Source: an uncultured Bacilli bacterium
Lineage (GTDB): Bacteria > Bacillota_I > Bacilli_A > ML615J-28 > CAG-313
Length of the DNA stretch: 10,954 nt
Assembly: GCA_904501965.1 (NCBI GenBank)
Contig: CAJGCS010000027.1
Coordinates: forward strand, 1-10,954
Direction: 5' to 3'
The notes beneath the pieces were generated by a model. The model ran no database searches and had not been told where the DNA came from. It saw nothing but the letters and a program-made list of their open reading frames with translations. Both the position numbers and the translations under genes were made by a program. The first letter of the stretch is position 1; each line of letters starts with the position of its first letter. Of the stretch, positions 1 to 6,848 are shown piece after piece.

Positions 1-591
1 ACCTTCAATATCTTTATATTCAACTTCGATATTAGATAAAGCAGTTTTTGCTTGAATATCCCAGTTAATTATTCTTTCACCACGGTATAATAATCCTTCG
101 TTATATAAACGAATAAATACTTCTGCAACTGCTTTTTGTAATTGTTCATCTAAAGTGAAGCGTTCTTTTGTATAATCAAGTGATAGACCAAGTGCTGCCC
201 ATTGTTTACGAATATAACCTGCGTATTCGTGTTTCCATTCCCATGCAACTTCTAAGAACTTTTCACGGCCTAGTTCATATCTATTTGTGCCTTGTTCTTT
301 TAATTTAGCATCAACTTTTGCTTGAGTTGCAATACCTGCATGGTCCATACCAGGTAGATATAAAGCATCATAACCTTGCATTCTTTTTTGTCTAATAATA
401 ATATCTTGAAGTGTTGTATCCCAAGCATGTCCTAAGTGTAATTTACCAGTTACATTTGGTGGTGGAATTACAATAGTGTATGGTTGTTTAGTCTTATCAC
501 CACTTGTAAAGAATCCTTCTTTTAACCAATAATCATATTTTCCTTCTTCAACCTTCTTATGGTCGTATTTAGGAGCCATTAATTCTTTCAT
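1..591 (-). CDS. valS: valyl-tRNA synthetase, N-terminal part (runs off the window)
   Basis: This gene encodes the class I aminoacyl-tRNA synthetase that charges tRNA-Val in the cytoplasm. Only the first 197 residues are present; the frame is open to the window edge. Seen in the sequence: the N-terminal PPPNVTGKLHLGHAWD block at about residues 43-58, with the class I HIGH signature as HLGH (52-55), and the LPGMDHAGIATQ block at about 79-90, both typical of ValS rather than IleS or LeuS. The editing domain and KMSKS loop lie outside the window. The start is the ATG at 589-591, with an AGAGG Shine-Dalgarno at 600-604 and an 8-base spacer; the internal Met5 has no better site. It has its own promoter and a T-box leader immediately upstream, so expression should follow tRNA-Val charging. 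The identification is secure. Confidence 0.97.
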   Translation of the reverse strand, partial: MKELMAPKYDHKKVEEGKYDYWLKEGFFTSGDKTKQPYTIVIPPPNVTGKLHLGHAWDTTLQDIIIRQKRMQGYDALYLPGMDHAGIATQAKVDAKLKEQGTNRYELGREKFLEVAWEWKHEYAGYIRKQWAALGLSLDYTKERFTLDEQLQKAVAEVFIRLYNEGLLYRGERIINWDIQAKTALSNIEVEYKDIEG

Positions 592-600
592 ACTTTTTAC

Positions 601-901
601 CTCTTTCTAATAAAAAAATCCTTAAAGTCTAAATTCAAAACGAACTTACACTTTAAGGACGAGTCTTTTAAATAAGTACCCGCGGTACCACCTTAATTAA
701 AACAAATATTATTTGTTTTCTCTTAATTATACTTTTAACGCAAGTAACTCGGGTATAGCTATAACATATTTTTGTTTTTCTGACCATACCTTCTCCAAGG
801 CTACCTTCAAAACCAACTAATCAAGTTTTTCACCAACCAACTTGTCTCTAAAAATATTTGATTTTTACTCTTCCTCTTCAAACGAATTTATTTATAAATA
901 C
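601..901 (-). promoter_or_regulatory. T-box riboswitch leader of valS
   Basis: This is a tRNA-sensing leader that lets transcription proceed into valS when uncharged tRNA-Val binds. The T-box core AAGGTGGTACCGCGG lies at 680-694; its UGGU bulge would pair with a tRNA 3' end ACCA, which agrees with discriminator A73 of tRNA-Val. Upstream, the Stem I features are visible on the minus strand: AGTA (loop E type), AGAGA and GTTGGTGAAAAACTT, followed on the 3' side by the specifier region. The likely specifier is GTA at 787-789, in the expected position after GGAGAAG; a GTC at 782-784 is the alternative, and both are valine codons. The leader ends in a terminator that competes with the antiterminator formed by the T-box core. 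The 5' end is inferred from the promoter. Confidence 0.95.
612..659 (-). terminator. T-box-controlled intrinsic terminator before valS
   Basis: Arms TCCTTAAAGT and ACTTTAAGGA form a perfect 10-bp stem. It continues after one G-G mismatch into a 7-bp inner helix (TAAGTTC with GAATTTA) closed by a GTTTT loop, and is followed by seven U residues (612-618). It lies between the T-box core and the valS Shine-Dalgarno, the standard position for the regulated terminator in a T-box leader. Confidence 0.93.
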
Positions 902-907
902 TATGAA

Positions 908-936
908 ATTATATCTTAAATTATCAAAAATGTCAA
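908..936 (-). promoter_or_regulatory. sigma-A type promoter of the valS T-box leader
   Basis: The -35 hexamer is TTGACA (931-936) and the -10 hexamer is TATAAT (908-913). The spacer is 17 bases, so both hexamers and the spacing match consensus exactly. Transcription should start near 900-902, just before the T-box Stem I. The -35 lies 12 bases past the nadE stop codon, and no terminator is visible between nadE and this promoter, so some read-through from nadE into the T-box is possible. Confidence 0.9.
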
Positions 937-948
937 AAACTTTGCGAC

Positions 949-2739
949 TTATTTAACATCGCCATAAAACTTTAATGCTCCATGTGGAGATAAAGATAAT
1001 TTAAATATTTTAACACCTTCAGGTGATGCAATACGTTTAAATTGATTTTGTTTAAATCTTCTTAAGAAATTATTATAATATTTCTTTGCAACATCATCAT
1101 CTAGATTAAATAGATTAGTTACCAAATATACTACTCTTTCCATTGATGCTCCACGTGCAAAAATTTGATGAAGAATAAAGTCATTGATTTCATATTTACC
1201 AATGATATCTTCTGTAGCTTGACTTGATGAAACAAGCTCTGGTGAAATTGTTGCATTAATAATATCTGTTAATACAAAAGATAAGTTTGGCATTGTGTTC
1301 GCAAAGTATGCAACAAGCGAACGAATTGCAGTTTTTGGTAGCCCTGCATTAATATTATACATTGACATTTGATCACCATTAAATGTAGACCAACCAAGAG
1401 CAATTTCACTCATGTCGCCAGTTCCAAGAACAATTGCATGTTCTGAATTTGATACATTCATTAAAACAAATGTTCTATATCTTGCTTGAGCATTTTCATA
1501 AGTTGTATTCTTTTCATTTTCATCATGATTAATTAAATCAAAGTGACTTTTGATTTCATTACCGATTGGTAATACAGTAGCTTTAACACCAAGTCCATTC
1601 ATTAAGTCAAGTGCTAGTTGTTGTGATTTACTACCTGTTGCAAGAGCTGGCATTGAATAAGCTAATATATTTGAAACAGGAATAGAATATTTAGTAAAAC
1701 AACGATGTGCCATAAGAATTGCAAGGCATGAATCAAGACCGCCGCTTACTCCAATAACAACTTTATTAAGTCCAATGTGATTTAAACGATGATATAAAGA
1801 TGCACAAATAACATCTATTATTTCTTCGGCATCTTCTTTTGAATTAATAACAAAAGGTTCTTTTGAAGGAATATTTGTTAAATAATAATCATCTGTTTCT
1901 TCAAGAGAAAATTCAACAAAATATTCACTTTCAGCTTGAACGAAATGTTTATTCATTCTTTCAAATTTAATGTAATCTAAATCAACATCAACATATTCAA
2001 TATTAGATGAAAATGATGTATTAGTTTTACTAATTAATTTTTCACCAGCTGTATATCCTACCATTTGCCCATTATATAAAACATTACTTGCAGTTTCAGA
2101 TGTATTAATTGATGTTAATAAATAACAATTTCTATTTTTTATTGATGTTGCCTTAACTAAACTTTCAAATTCATTATTTTTATTTAAATAGTATCCACAT
2201 GAATTCAAGTTAAATACAAGTTGAGTATCGTTAATTGTATCTAAATCTTCACCAATTTCAACAGAGAATGAAATATTATAAGCAGAATTAATAAATTTAA
2301 CATTCCCAAATGGAACAAGTTCACCAAAAAGTTCAACTTCAACAAGTGAATCATAAAATTGATAAGCTTCTTCAAAGATATGGTCCTCATTATCAGTTGA
2401 AATTTTTGGTACAATACCTAAAACTGAACCATCTTGTACTACATAAGCTACATCATATAAATTATCTAAGTATTCAAAACTGCCACCAACAATAACAATT
2501 TGTTCGGAACTGTTTTTTACAATATAATTTAAAGCTAGTTTTTGTTCATTTAGAATTTCTCGGTTCTTATGCCAATCGCCAAGTCTTGCACCTGTTAATG
2601 ATAATTCTGGAAAACATATAATTGATGCATCTAAAGATTTATTCATAACATTTACAATTTCAATTGCATTTTCCATTGGTTTACCAAGATAAACCACAGG
2701 TGATGCAAGAGCTACTTTTAAATATCCATGTTTATACAT
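949..2739 (-). CDS. nadE: NAD+ synthase, long (glutaminase-fused) form with a degenerate glutaminase site
   Basis: NadE makes NAD+ from nicotinate adenine dinucleotide, ATP and ammonia; the long form carries an N-terminal nitrilase-fold glutaminase that supplies the ammonia. The 596 residues have both parts. In the N-terminal domain the catalytic Glu (FPELSLTG, E45) and Lys (GIVPK, K112) are present. At the nucleophile elbow, where the family has C-E-D, this protein reads VEIGEDLD, with Gly163 (GGT, 2251-2253) in place of Cys; the loop after it is shortened and the usual GESTTD block is absent. The synthetase half is well conserved: SGGLDS P-loop at 332-337 and a GTGDMSEIALGW...NGDQMSMYN block. 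The protein is therefore probably ammonia-dependent. The start is supported by GAGGTG seven bases upstream, inside the end of the preceding gene, with a 2-base gap. It is co-transcribed with the NadD fusion. Confidence 0.93.
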   Translation of the reverse strand: MYKHGYLKVALASPVVYLGKPMENAIEIVNVMNKSLDASIICFPELSLTGARLGDWHKNREILNEQKLALNYIVKNSSEQIVIVGGSFEYLDNLYDVAYVVQDGSVLGIVPKISTDNEDHIFEEAYQFYDSLVEVELFGELVPFGNVKFINSAYNISFSVEIGEDLDTINDTQLVFNLNSCGYYLNKNNEFESLVKATSIKNRNCYLLTSINTSETASNVLYNGQMVGYTAGEKLISKTNTSFSSNIEYVDVDLDYIKFERMNKHFVQAESEYFVEFSLEETDDYYLTNIPSKEPFVINSKEDAEEIIDVICASLYHRLNHIGLNKVVIGVSGGLDSCLAILMAHRCFTKYSIPVSNILAYSMPALATGSKSQQLALDLMNGLGVKATVLPIGNEIKSHFDLINHDENEKNTTYENAQARYRTFVLMNVSNSEHAIVLGTGDMSEIALGWSTFNGDQMSMYNINAGLPKTAIRSLVAYFANTMPNLSFVLTDIINATISPELVSSSQATEDIIGKYEINDFILHQIFARGASMERVVYLVTNLFNLDDDVAKKYYNNFLRRFKQNQFKRIASPEGVKIFKLSLSPHGALKFYGDVK

Positions 2740-2741
2740 AA

Positions 2742-4526
2742 TTACACCTCATATAATTTATTTTCTTTGATGAAATCTAGAACTTCTTTTGAAACAAAAT
2801 CAACATTAGTATTAAGTTTAAATGCTGATGATGAAATCATTCTCGTTTTATCACCAAGAATATTAACAACTTTAAAGTTATTTTCGTATTTACTTAACAA
2901 TTCATTATTCTTAATATACTTATTCAAGTCATCTACATTTTGATGTCTTGTAATTACTAAGAATTTATTTTCTTTAATTAGTGTTTCTGGATTAATCCAA
3001 GTATCAAGTTTTAATAAACAATCATCTCCAATAACCATTATCGGATGATTGAAGTATCTTAAAGTTTCGATTGAACCCTTGTAGGCACTTGACTTTTCAT
3101 AATCAGAAATTAAAATTCTATTTTTATAATCTAATTTATTAAATTCAATTTCTAACATATTAACTCGTTTATCAAAACTTGTAAGGTTTTTTAGGTTATA
3201 TTCGTTTCCATTTGGAACAACTAAAACCCTTCCAATACTTGATAAATAATCAATAATCTCTGTGTGAGCTAACGTAATTGGATCAAATGATCCTCCAAAT
3301 AAGAATCTTGGATAAATCTCATTAACAACTTCGTTTGCAGAATTAATAGCTTCTGCAATATTCCAGGCACCATAATACGCATCACCTATAACAGAAATAC
3401 TCTTTTTTTCTTTATAAAGTGTTTCGCTTCTTCTATTTTTATCTTGTTTTAATAAAAGATACTCTTCATATAGCTTTTTATCAAATGCAGAAAAAATCAT
3501 ATCAATAAAATTTTGATCAACCTTTGAACCTAGTGCTTCAACAATAATATCAAAATTAAATTTTTCTACTTTATCTGTTTCAACAATTTGTTTTCTTTTT
3601 GTTCCAGCAACTTCAAGAAGTTCATTCAATTTTACTGTCAAAATATTTGATTCAAAAGAAACAGGCGAAAACTTAGATAATATCTTAATATCTTCATTCA
3701 TTAAATCATTCAGTTCTTTTTTAGATGCAGGTGAAGATTCAATATCTCTTCTATAAACAATTGAAACATCATTGCTAAGTCTTTTTAAAGCTCGTGCGAC
3801 GTCACAAGCAGTATTACCAAGACCAATTACACCTACTTTTTTATTTTGAATATTTAATTTTCCTTCATTATAGGCTTTTAAAACTTCAATTGCTTTATAA
3901 ACAAACTCACCATTTAATGATGTAGTTTCATTTTCACAACCAATAGCAACAATAATATGTGTATATTTAGATAAACTATCTAAATCATGCTTACAAAAAC
4001 GTTTATTAACTATATTTGATGCTTTAGAAATTGCTTCAATATGTTTTTTAAATAATTCTTTATTAAATCTAAAGTCTGGAATAGCATTAAGAACGATTCC
4101 TCCAAGATTATCTTTTTCGTAAATTGTTGGTTTAATTCCTGCTTTTAACAAATGATGGGCAATTGCAAGACCTGCAATACCACCTCCAATTATTAAAACA
4201 TTATCTTTTTCAACTTGTTTTGGATAAGTTATTAACTCATCAAAATATCTTTTACCAATATTTTGTTCAATATTATAAAAATCAACGTTTTTAAATAAAC
4301 AATTACCAAAACATTGTTTGTCATGATCACATAAAATACTTGTCAAATAAGGAAATGGGTTAGTTTGAAATAATACTTCTTTTGCAAGATCGTACTCATT
4401 TTCTTCAATTAATTTAGTAATTAATGGAATATTATTATGAATAGGGCAATGCTTTTTACAATTGGCATTAGTACATTTTTTACATTTATTAGCAATATTG
4501 TTTATCTCATTCATATTTGACACCAT
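2742..4526 (-). CDS. nadD: fusion: GltD/PreT-like Fe-S/FAD oxidoreductase + NadD-type adenylyltransferase
   Basis: The 594-residue protein joins two enzymes. Residues 1-404 resemble the glutamate synthase small subunit or dihydropyrimidine dehydrogenase N-terminal module. The cysteines C15, C18, C23, C27 and C66, C72, C76 have the spacing of the two [4Fe-4S] ligand sets of that family. A GGGIAG FAD-binding loop lies at 114-119, an NAD(P)H-binding GLGNTACD at 235-242 and YRR at 258-260, and the closing GD...EAI FAD motif at about 380-393. Residues 406-594 are a nucleotidyltransferase of NadD type: GGSFDPITLAH (410-420; the HxGH site reads TLAH), IGDDCLLKLDTW, and ISSS at 564-567. This half would convert nicotinate mononucleotide to the dinucleotide used by NadE, encoded two bases downstream. 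Met1 or Met5 (4514) could be the start; Met5 has GGTG in front and would suit the short leader. The substrate of the oxidoreductase half is unknown. Confidence 0.88.
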   Translation of the reverse strand: MVSNMNEINNIANKCKKCTNANCKKHCPIHNNIPLITKLIEENEYDLAKEVLFQTNPFPYLTSILCDHDKQCFGNCLFKNVDFYNIEQNIGKRYFDELITYPKQVEKDNVLIIGGGIAGLAIAHHLLKAGIKPTIYEKDNLGGIVLNAIPDFRFNKELFKKHIEAISKASNIVNKRFCKHDLDSLSKYTHIIVAIGCENETTSLNGEFVYKAIEVLKAYNEGKLNIQNKKVGVIGLGNTACDVARALKRLSNDVSIVYRRDIESSPASKKELNDLMNEDIKILSKFSPVSFESNILTVKLNELLEVAGTKRKQIVETDKVEKFNFDIIVEALGSKVDQNFIDMIFSAFDKKLYEEYLLLKQDKNRRSETLYKEKKSISVIGDAYYGAWNIAEAINSANEVVNEIYPRFLFGGSFDPITLAHTEIIDYLSSIGRVLVVPNGNEYNLKNLTSFDKRVNMLEIEFNKLDYKNRILISDYEKSSAYKGSIETLRYFNHPIMVIGDDCLLKLDTWINPETLIKENKFLVITRHQNVDDLNKYIKNNELLSKYENNFKVVNILGDKTRMISSSAFKLNTNVDFVSKEVLDFIKENKLYEV

Positions 4527-4539
4527 AATCTTTCATCTT

Positions 4540-4568
4540 ATTATATAATATTTTTAAAAAAATAACAA
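4540..4568 (-). promoter_or_regulatory. promoter of the NAD-synthesis operon
   Basis: The -10 is TATAAT (4540-4545), exact consensus, and the -35 is TTGTTA (4563-4568, four of six matches), with a 17-base spacer. It lies directly after the murD terminator and upstream of the oxidoreductase-NadD gene. The start point would be near 4533, giving a very short leader, which slightly favours translation from Met5 of the first gene. Confidence 0.7.
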
Positions 4569-4570
4569 AT

Positions 4571-4606
4571 AAAAAAAACAATATAATTGATTTTAATTAT
4601 ATTGTT
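4571..4606 (-). terminator. intrinsic terminator at the end of the mur cluster
   Basis: Arms AACAATATAATT and AATTATATTGTT form a perfect 12-bp stem (4577-4606) around a 6-base loop, followed on the minus strand by a run of T. The murD stop codon (4597-4599) lies inside the first arm. The plus-strand side is also followed by CTTTTTTT, so the hairpin could work in both directions, although no plus-strand gene is seen nearby. Confidence 0.88.
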
Positions 4607-5859
4607 CTTTTTTTATTTAGATATTCCTTAAAGAAATCTCCTCTTTTTTCATATGATATAAATTCATCATAGCTTTGAAAACCAGGCGAAAATAACACAA
4701 CAGCGTTATCAAGTTTATTTGTAAACAAGAAATTTAATGCTTCTTCTAATGTACTAAAATAATTACCAATATTAGTTTTATCAAAAATAACTTTACCAAC
4801 TATTGAAAATAATATTACATATTCAAAGTCTTTAAGTATTCTTATATACTCACAAATATTTTCATTATTATAATTTCCCCCAACAAGAATGATCTTCTTT
4901 TTTAAAGGATAATTTTGCTTAATAAAATGAGTTGCTGAAATAAGCGAATAAAGGTTTGTTGACTTAGAATCATTGATAAAAACAGTTGACTTATAATTAT
5001 CTAATAAAATTCTTTCCAAACGATGTGAAAGACCCTGATATTTAAATAATCTACCCAAATATTTTACATTTAAATATTTATTATTTACAACATATAATGT
5101 AAGTATCGTTGCAAGGTAGTTTTTTAAATTATGATCGCCAGGTAAAGAAAAATTATTTATACTGATTAATTTCTCATTATTTAAATATACAAAATCATCT
5201 TTAACATAACATGTTGCATTAGTATTGTTTAGTGAAAAGGTTAATGAATTACATGAAAATAAATTTATTACTTTATTAATAATGTTATTTTCATACTCGT
5301 AGATAAACACATCCTTACCATCCATATTCTTAAGTGGCATAAGTTTTGCTTTTATATAACCATTAAATGTTTTATGATGAGCAATATGATGTTTTTCTAA
5401 ATTCAGTAACACATAAATATTTGGTCTTAGTAATTTTGAATATTCTAACATATAGCTAGAGGCTTCAATGATTATTCCATCTTTATTATCAAAGATTAGA
5501 TCAAATAATGGTATTCCAATATTTCCACCACAACAAAATTCATCTTTTAATACTTCATTTAACATAGAGGTAACTGTTGTTTTACCATTACTACCTGATA
5601 TTACTATTTTATACTGATTCATTTTTATTAAATGATAAAGTTCTAAATCACTAATAATTGTTTTCTTACCTATTTTTGCAAGTTTCATAAAATTTGTATC
5701 ATTAGGAATACCAGGGCTTTTAATAATAATATCAAAATCTTCTAAGTTTATATTATCGATACTACTATCATCAAAAATATGATACTTAATATCCATCTTA
5801 TCAAAATATCTTTTTATACTTTTATTACTAATACCTTTGCCATATAGTAAATATTTCAT
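4597..5859 (-). CDS. murD: UDP-N-acetylmuramoylalanine-D-glutamate ligase
   Basis: MurD adds D-glutamate to UDP-MurNAc-L-Ala in the cytoplasmic phase of peptidoglycan synthesis. In the 420-residue form the Mur-ligase marks are visible: ATP loop GSNGKTT (89-95), GGNIG (111-115), EASSYMLE (132-139), LPGDHNLKN (239-247), HRLE (279-282), NDSKSTN (296-302) and SPGFQSYDEF (391-400). The motif that is usually NISPDHLDRH reads NLEKHHIAHH, a clear drift, but the rest is coherent. I chose the ATG at 5857-5859, which overlaps the mraY stop as TAATG and begins MKYLLYGKG as MurD N-termini do. A TTG at 5896-5898 in the same frame would add 13 residues inside mraY and has no convincing ribosome site. It is the last gene of its operon. 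Confidence 0.95.
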   Translation of the reverse strand: MKYLLYGKGISNKSIKRYFDKMDIKYHIFDDSSIDNINLEDFDIIIKSPGIPNDTNFMKLAKIGKKTIISDLELYHLIKMNQYKIVISGSNGKTTVTSMLNEVLKDEFCCGGNIGIPLFDLIFDNKDGIIIEASSYMLEYSKLLRPNIYVLLNLEKHHIAHHKTFNGYIKAKLMPLKNMDGKDVFIYEYENNIINKVINLFSCNSLTFSLNNTNATCYVKDDFVYLNNEKLISINNFSLPGDHNLKNYLATILTLYVVNNKYLNVKYLGRLFKYQGLSHRLERILLDNYKSTVFINDSKSTNLYSLISATHFIKQNYPLKKKIILVGGNYNNENICEYIRILKDFEYVILFSIVGKVIFDKTNIGNYFSTLEEALNFLFTNKLDNAVVLFSPGFQSYDEFISYEKRGDFFKEYLNKKRTI

Positions 5860-6848
5860 TAAATCACCAGTTTTAATACTACCCCTACAACTACACAAAT
5901 TGTAGATATAATAAAGTATAATATTGCAATAGTAGCTTCTTTAAATCCACTAAGTTCCAAATGATGATGAATTGGAGACATTTTAAAAAGTCTTTTTCCT
6001 TTTGTTCTTTTAAAAAAGTAAACTTGTAAAATAACTGATAGTGTTTCTATCACAAATATAAATCCAAATATTAATAACATAAAAGGTATATTTAAAATTA
6101 TTGCCATAACACCTAAATATCCTCCTAACATTAAAGAACCAGTATCTCCCATAAATAATTTAGCCTTAGAAAAATTAAAAAATAAAAAGATAATAATTGA
6201 AATTAGCATTGAGGCAGATACAATAACTACACTATTATTGCCAAATAACATTCCCATAAAAATAAATCCAACAATAACAGGAAGAATTGACATACTCAAA
6301 AGGCCATCAAGACCATCTGTTAAATTAGTTGCATTTGTACAAGATGTAAATATCAAACATATAAATGGTCCGTATAAAAAGAATAATTCAATATCTAAAT
6401 TAAAAAATGATACTTTTGTAGATTTATTAAAATATAAATATAAAAAGTAAAAGAAAATACTAATTATAAGTTCCAATGAAAACTTTAATAAAGGTGATAA
6501 ACCTTTGTTGTTCTTTTTAATAATAATTAATAAATCATCAATTAACCCAATTATAAAGTATCCAATCATTACAAAAAGAATTAATATTAAATCAAGAATC
6601 TCCGAATAAGTAAAAGACAAGTTTTTAAAAAAGACTAAAAATAAAAATAAACTTAAAAGAAATGTAATAAAGATTATTATTCCTCCAATAGTAGGAGTTC
6701 CACTTTTTATATAGTGTGATCTTGGGCCTTCTTTTCTAATACTTTGTCCAAACTTTAGTTTTTTTAAATATGGTAATAAATAAAAATAACTAAAAATCAT
6801 AAGAATAAATATTAAAAAGAAATAAATTATAACTAATATATTATTCAT
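5859..6848 (-). CDS. mraY: phospho-N-acetylmuramoyl-pentapeptide transferase
   Basis: MraY moves phospho-MurNAc-pentapeptide onto undecaprenyl phosphate to form lipid I at the inner face of the membrane. The 329-residue protein is a hydrophobic, multi-spanning membrane protein of normal family length. Conserved cytoplasmic motifs are all present: GTPTIGG (50-56), the DD pair at 104-105, NATNLTDGLDG (172-182), FMGDTGS (232-238) and the HHH of SPIHHH (294-296). Its start overlaps the end of murE by 8 bases (ATGAATAA), and its stop overlaps the murD ATG by one base, so translation of the three genes is coupled. The gene order murE-mraY-murD matches the dcw cluster of Firmicutes. Confidence 0.97.
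   Translation of the reverse strand: MNNILVIIYFFLIFILMIFSYFYLLPYLKKLKFGQSIRKEGPRSHYIKSGTPTIGGIIIFITFLLSLFLFLVFFKNLSFTYSEILDLILILFVMIGYFIIGLIDDLLIIIKKNNKGLSPLLKFSLELIISIFFYFLYLYFNKSTKVSFFNLDIELFFLYGPFICLIFTSCTNATNLTDGLDGLLSMSILPVIVGFIFMGMLFGNNSVVIVSASMLISIIIFLFFNFSKAKLFMGDTGSLMLGGYLGVMAIILNIPFMLLIFGFIFVIETLSVILQVYFFKRTKGKRLFKMSPIHHHLELSGFKEATIAILYFIISTICVVVGVVLKLVI

Noticed and set aside
2180..2205. Cys181 (NLNSC) of NadE as a relocated glutaminase nucleophile
   Set aside because: It falls in the NLSAS-like strand after the elbow, not at the catalytic position; nothing in the sequence supports a shifted active site.
2310..2943. Open frames on the plus strand opposite nadE and the NadD fusion
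   Set aside because: They lie opposite well-conserved genes, show no recognisable motifs and have no ribosome sites; they are antisense shadows.
5860..5898. A longer murD start at TTG, 5896-5898
   Set aside because: It would overlap mraY by 40 bases, has no ribosome site, and the added residues are not MurD-like; the TAATG overlap start is better.
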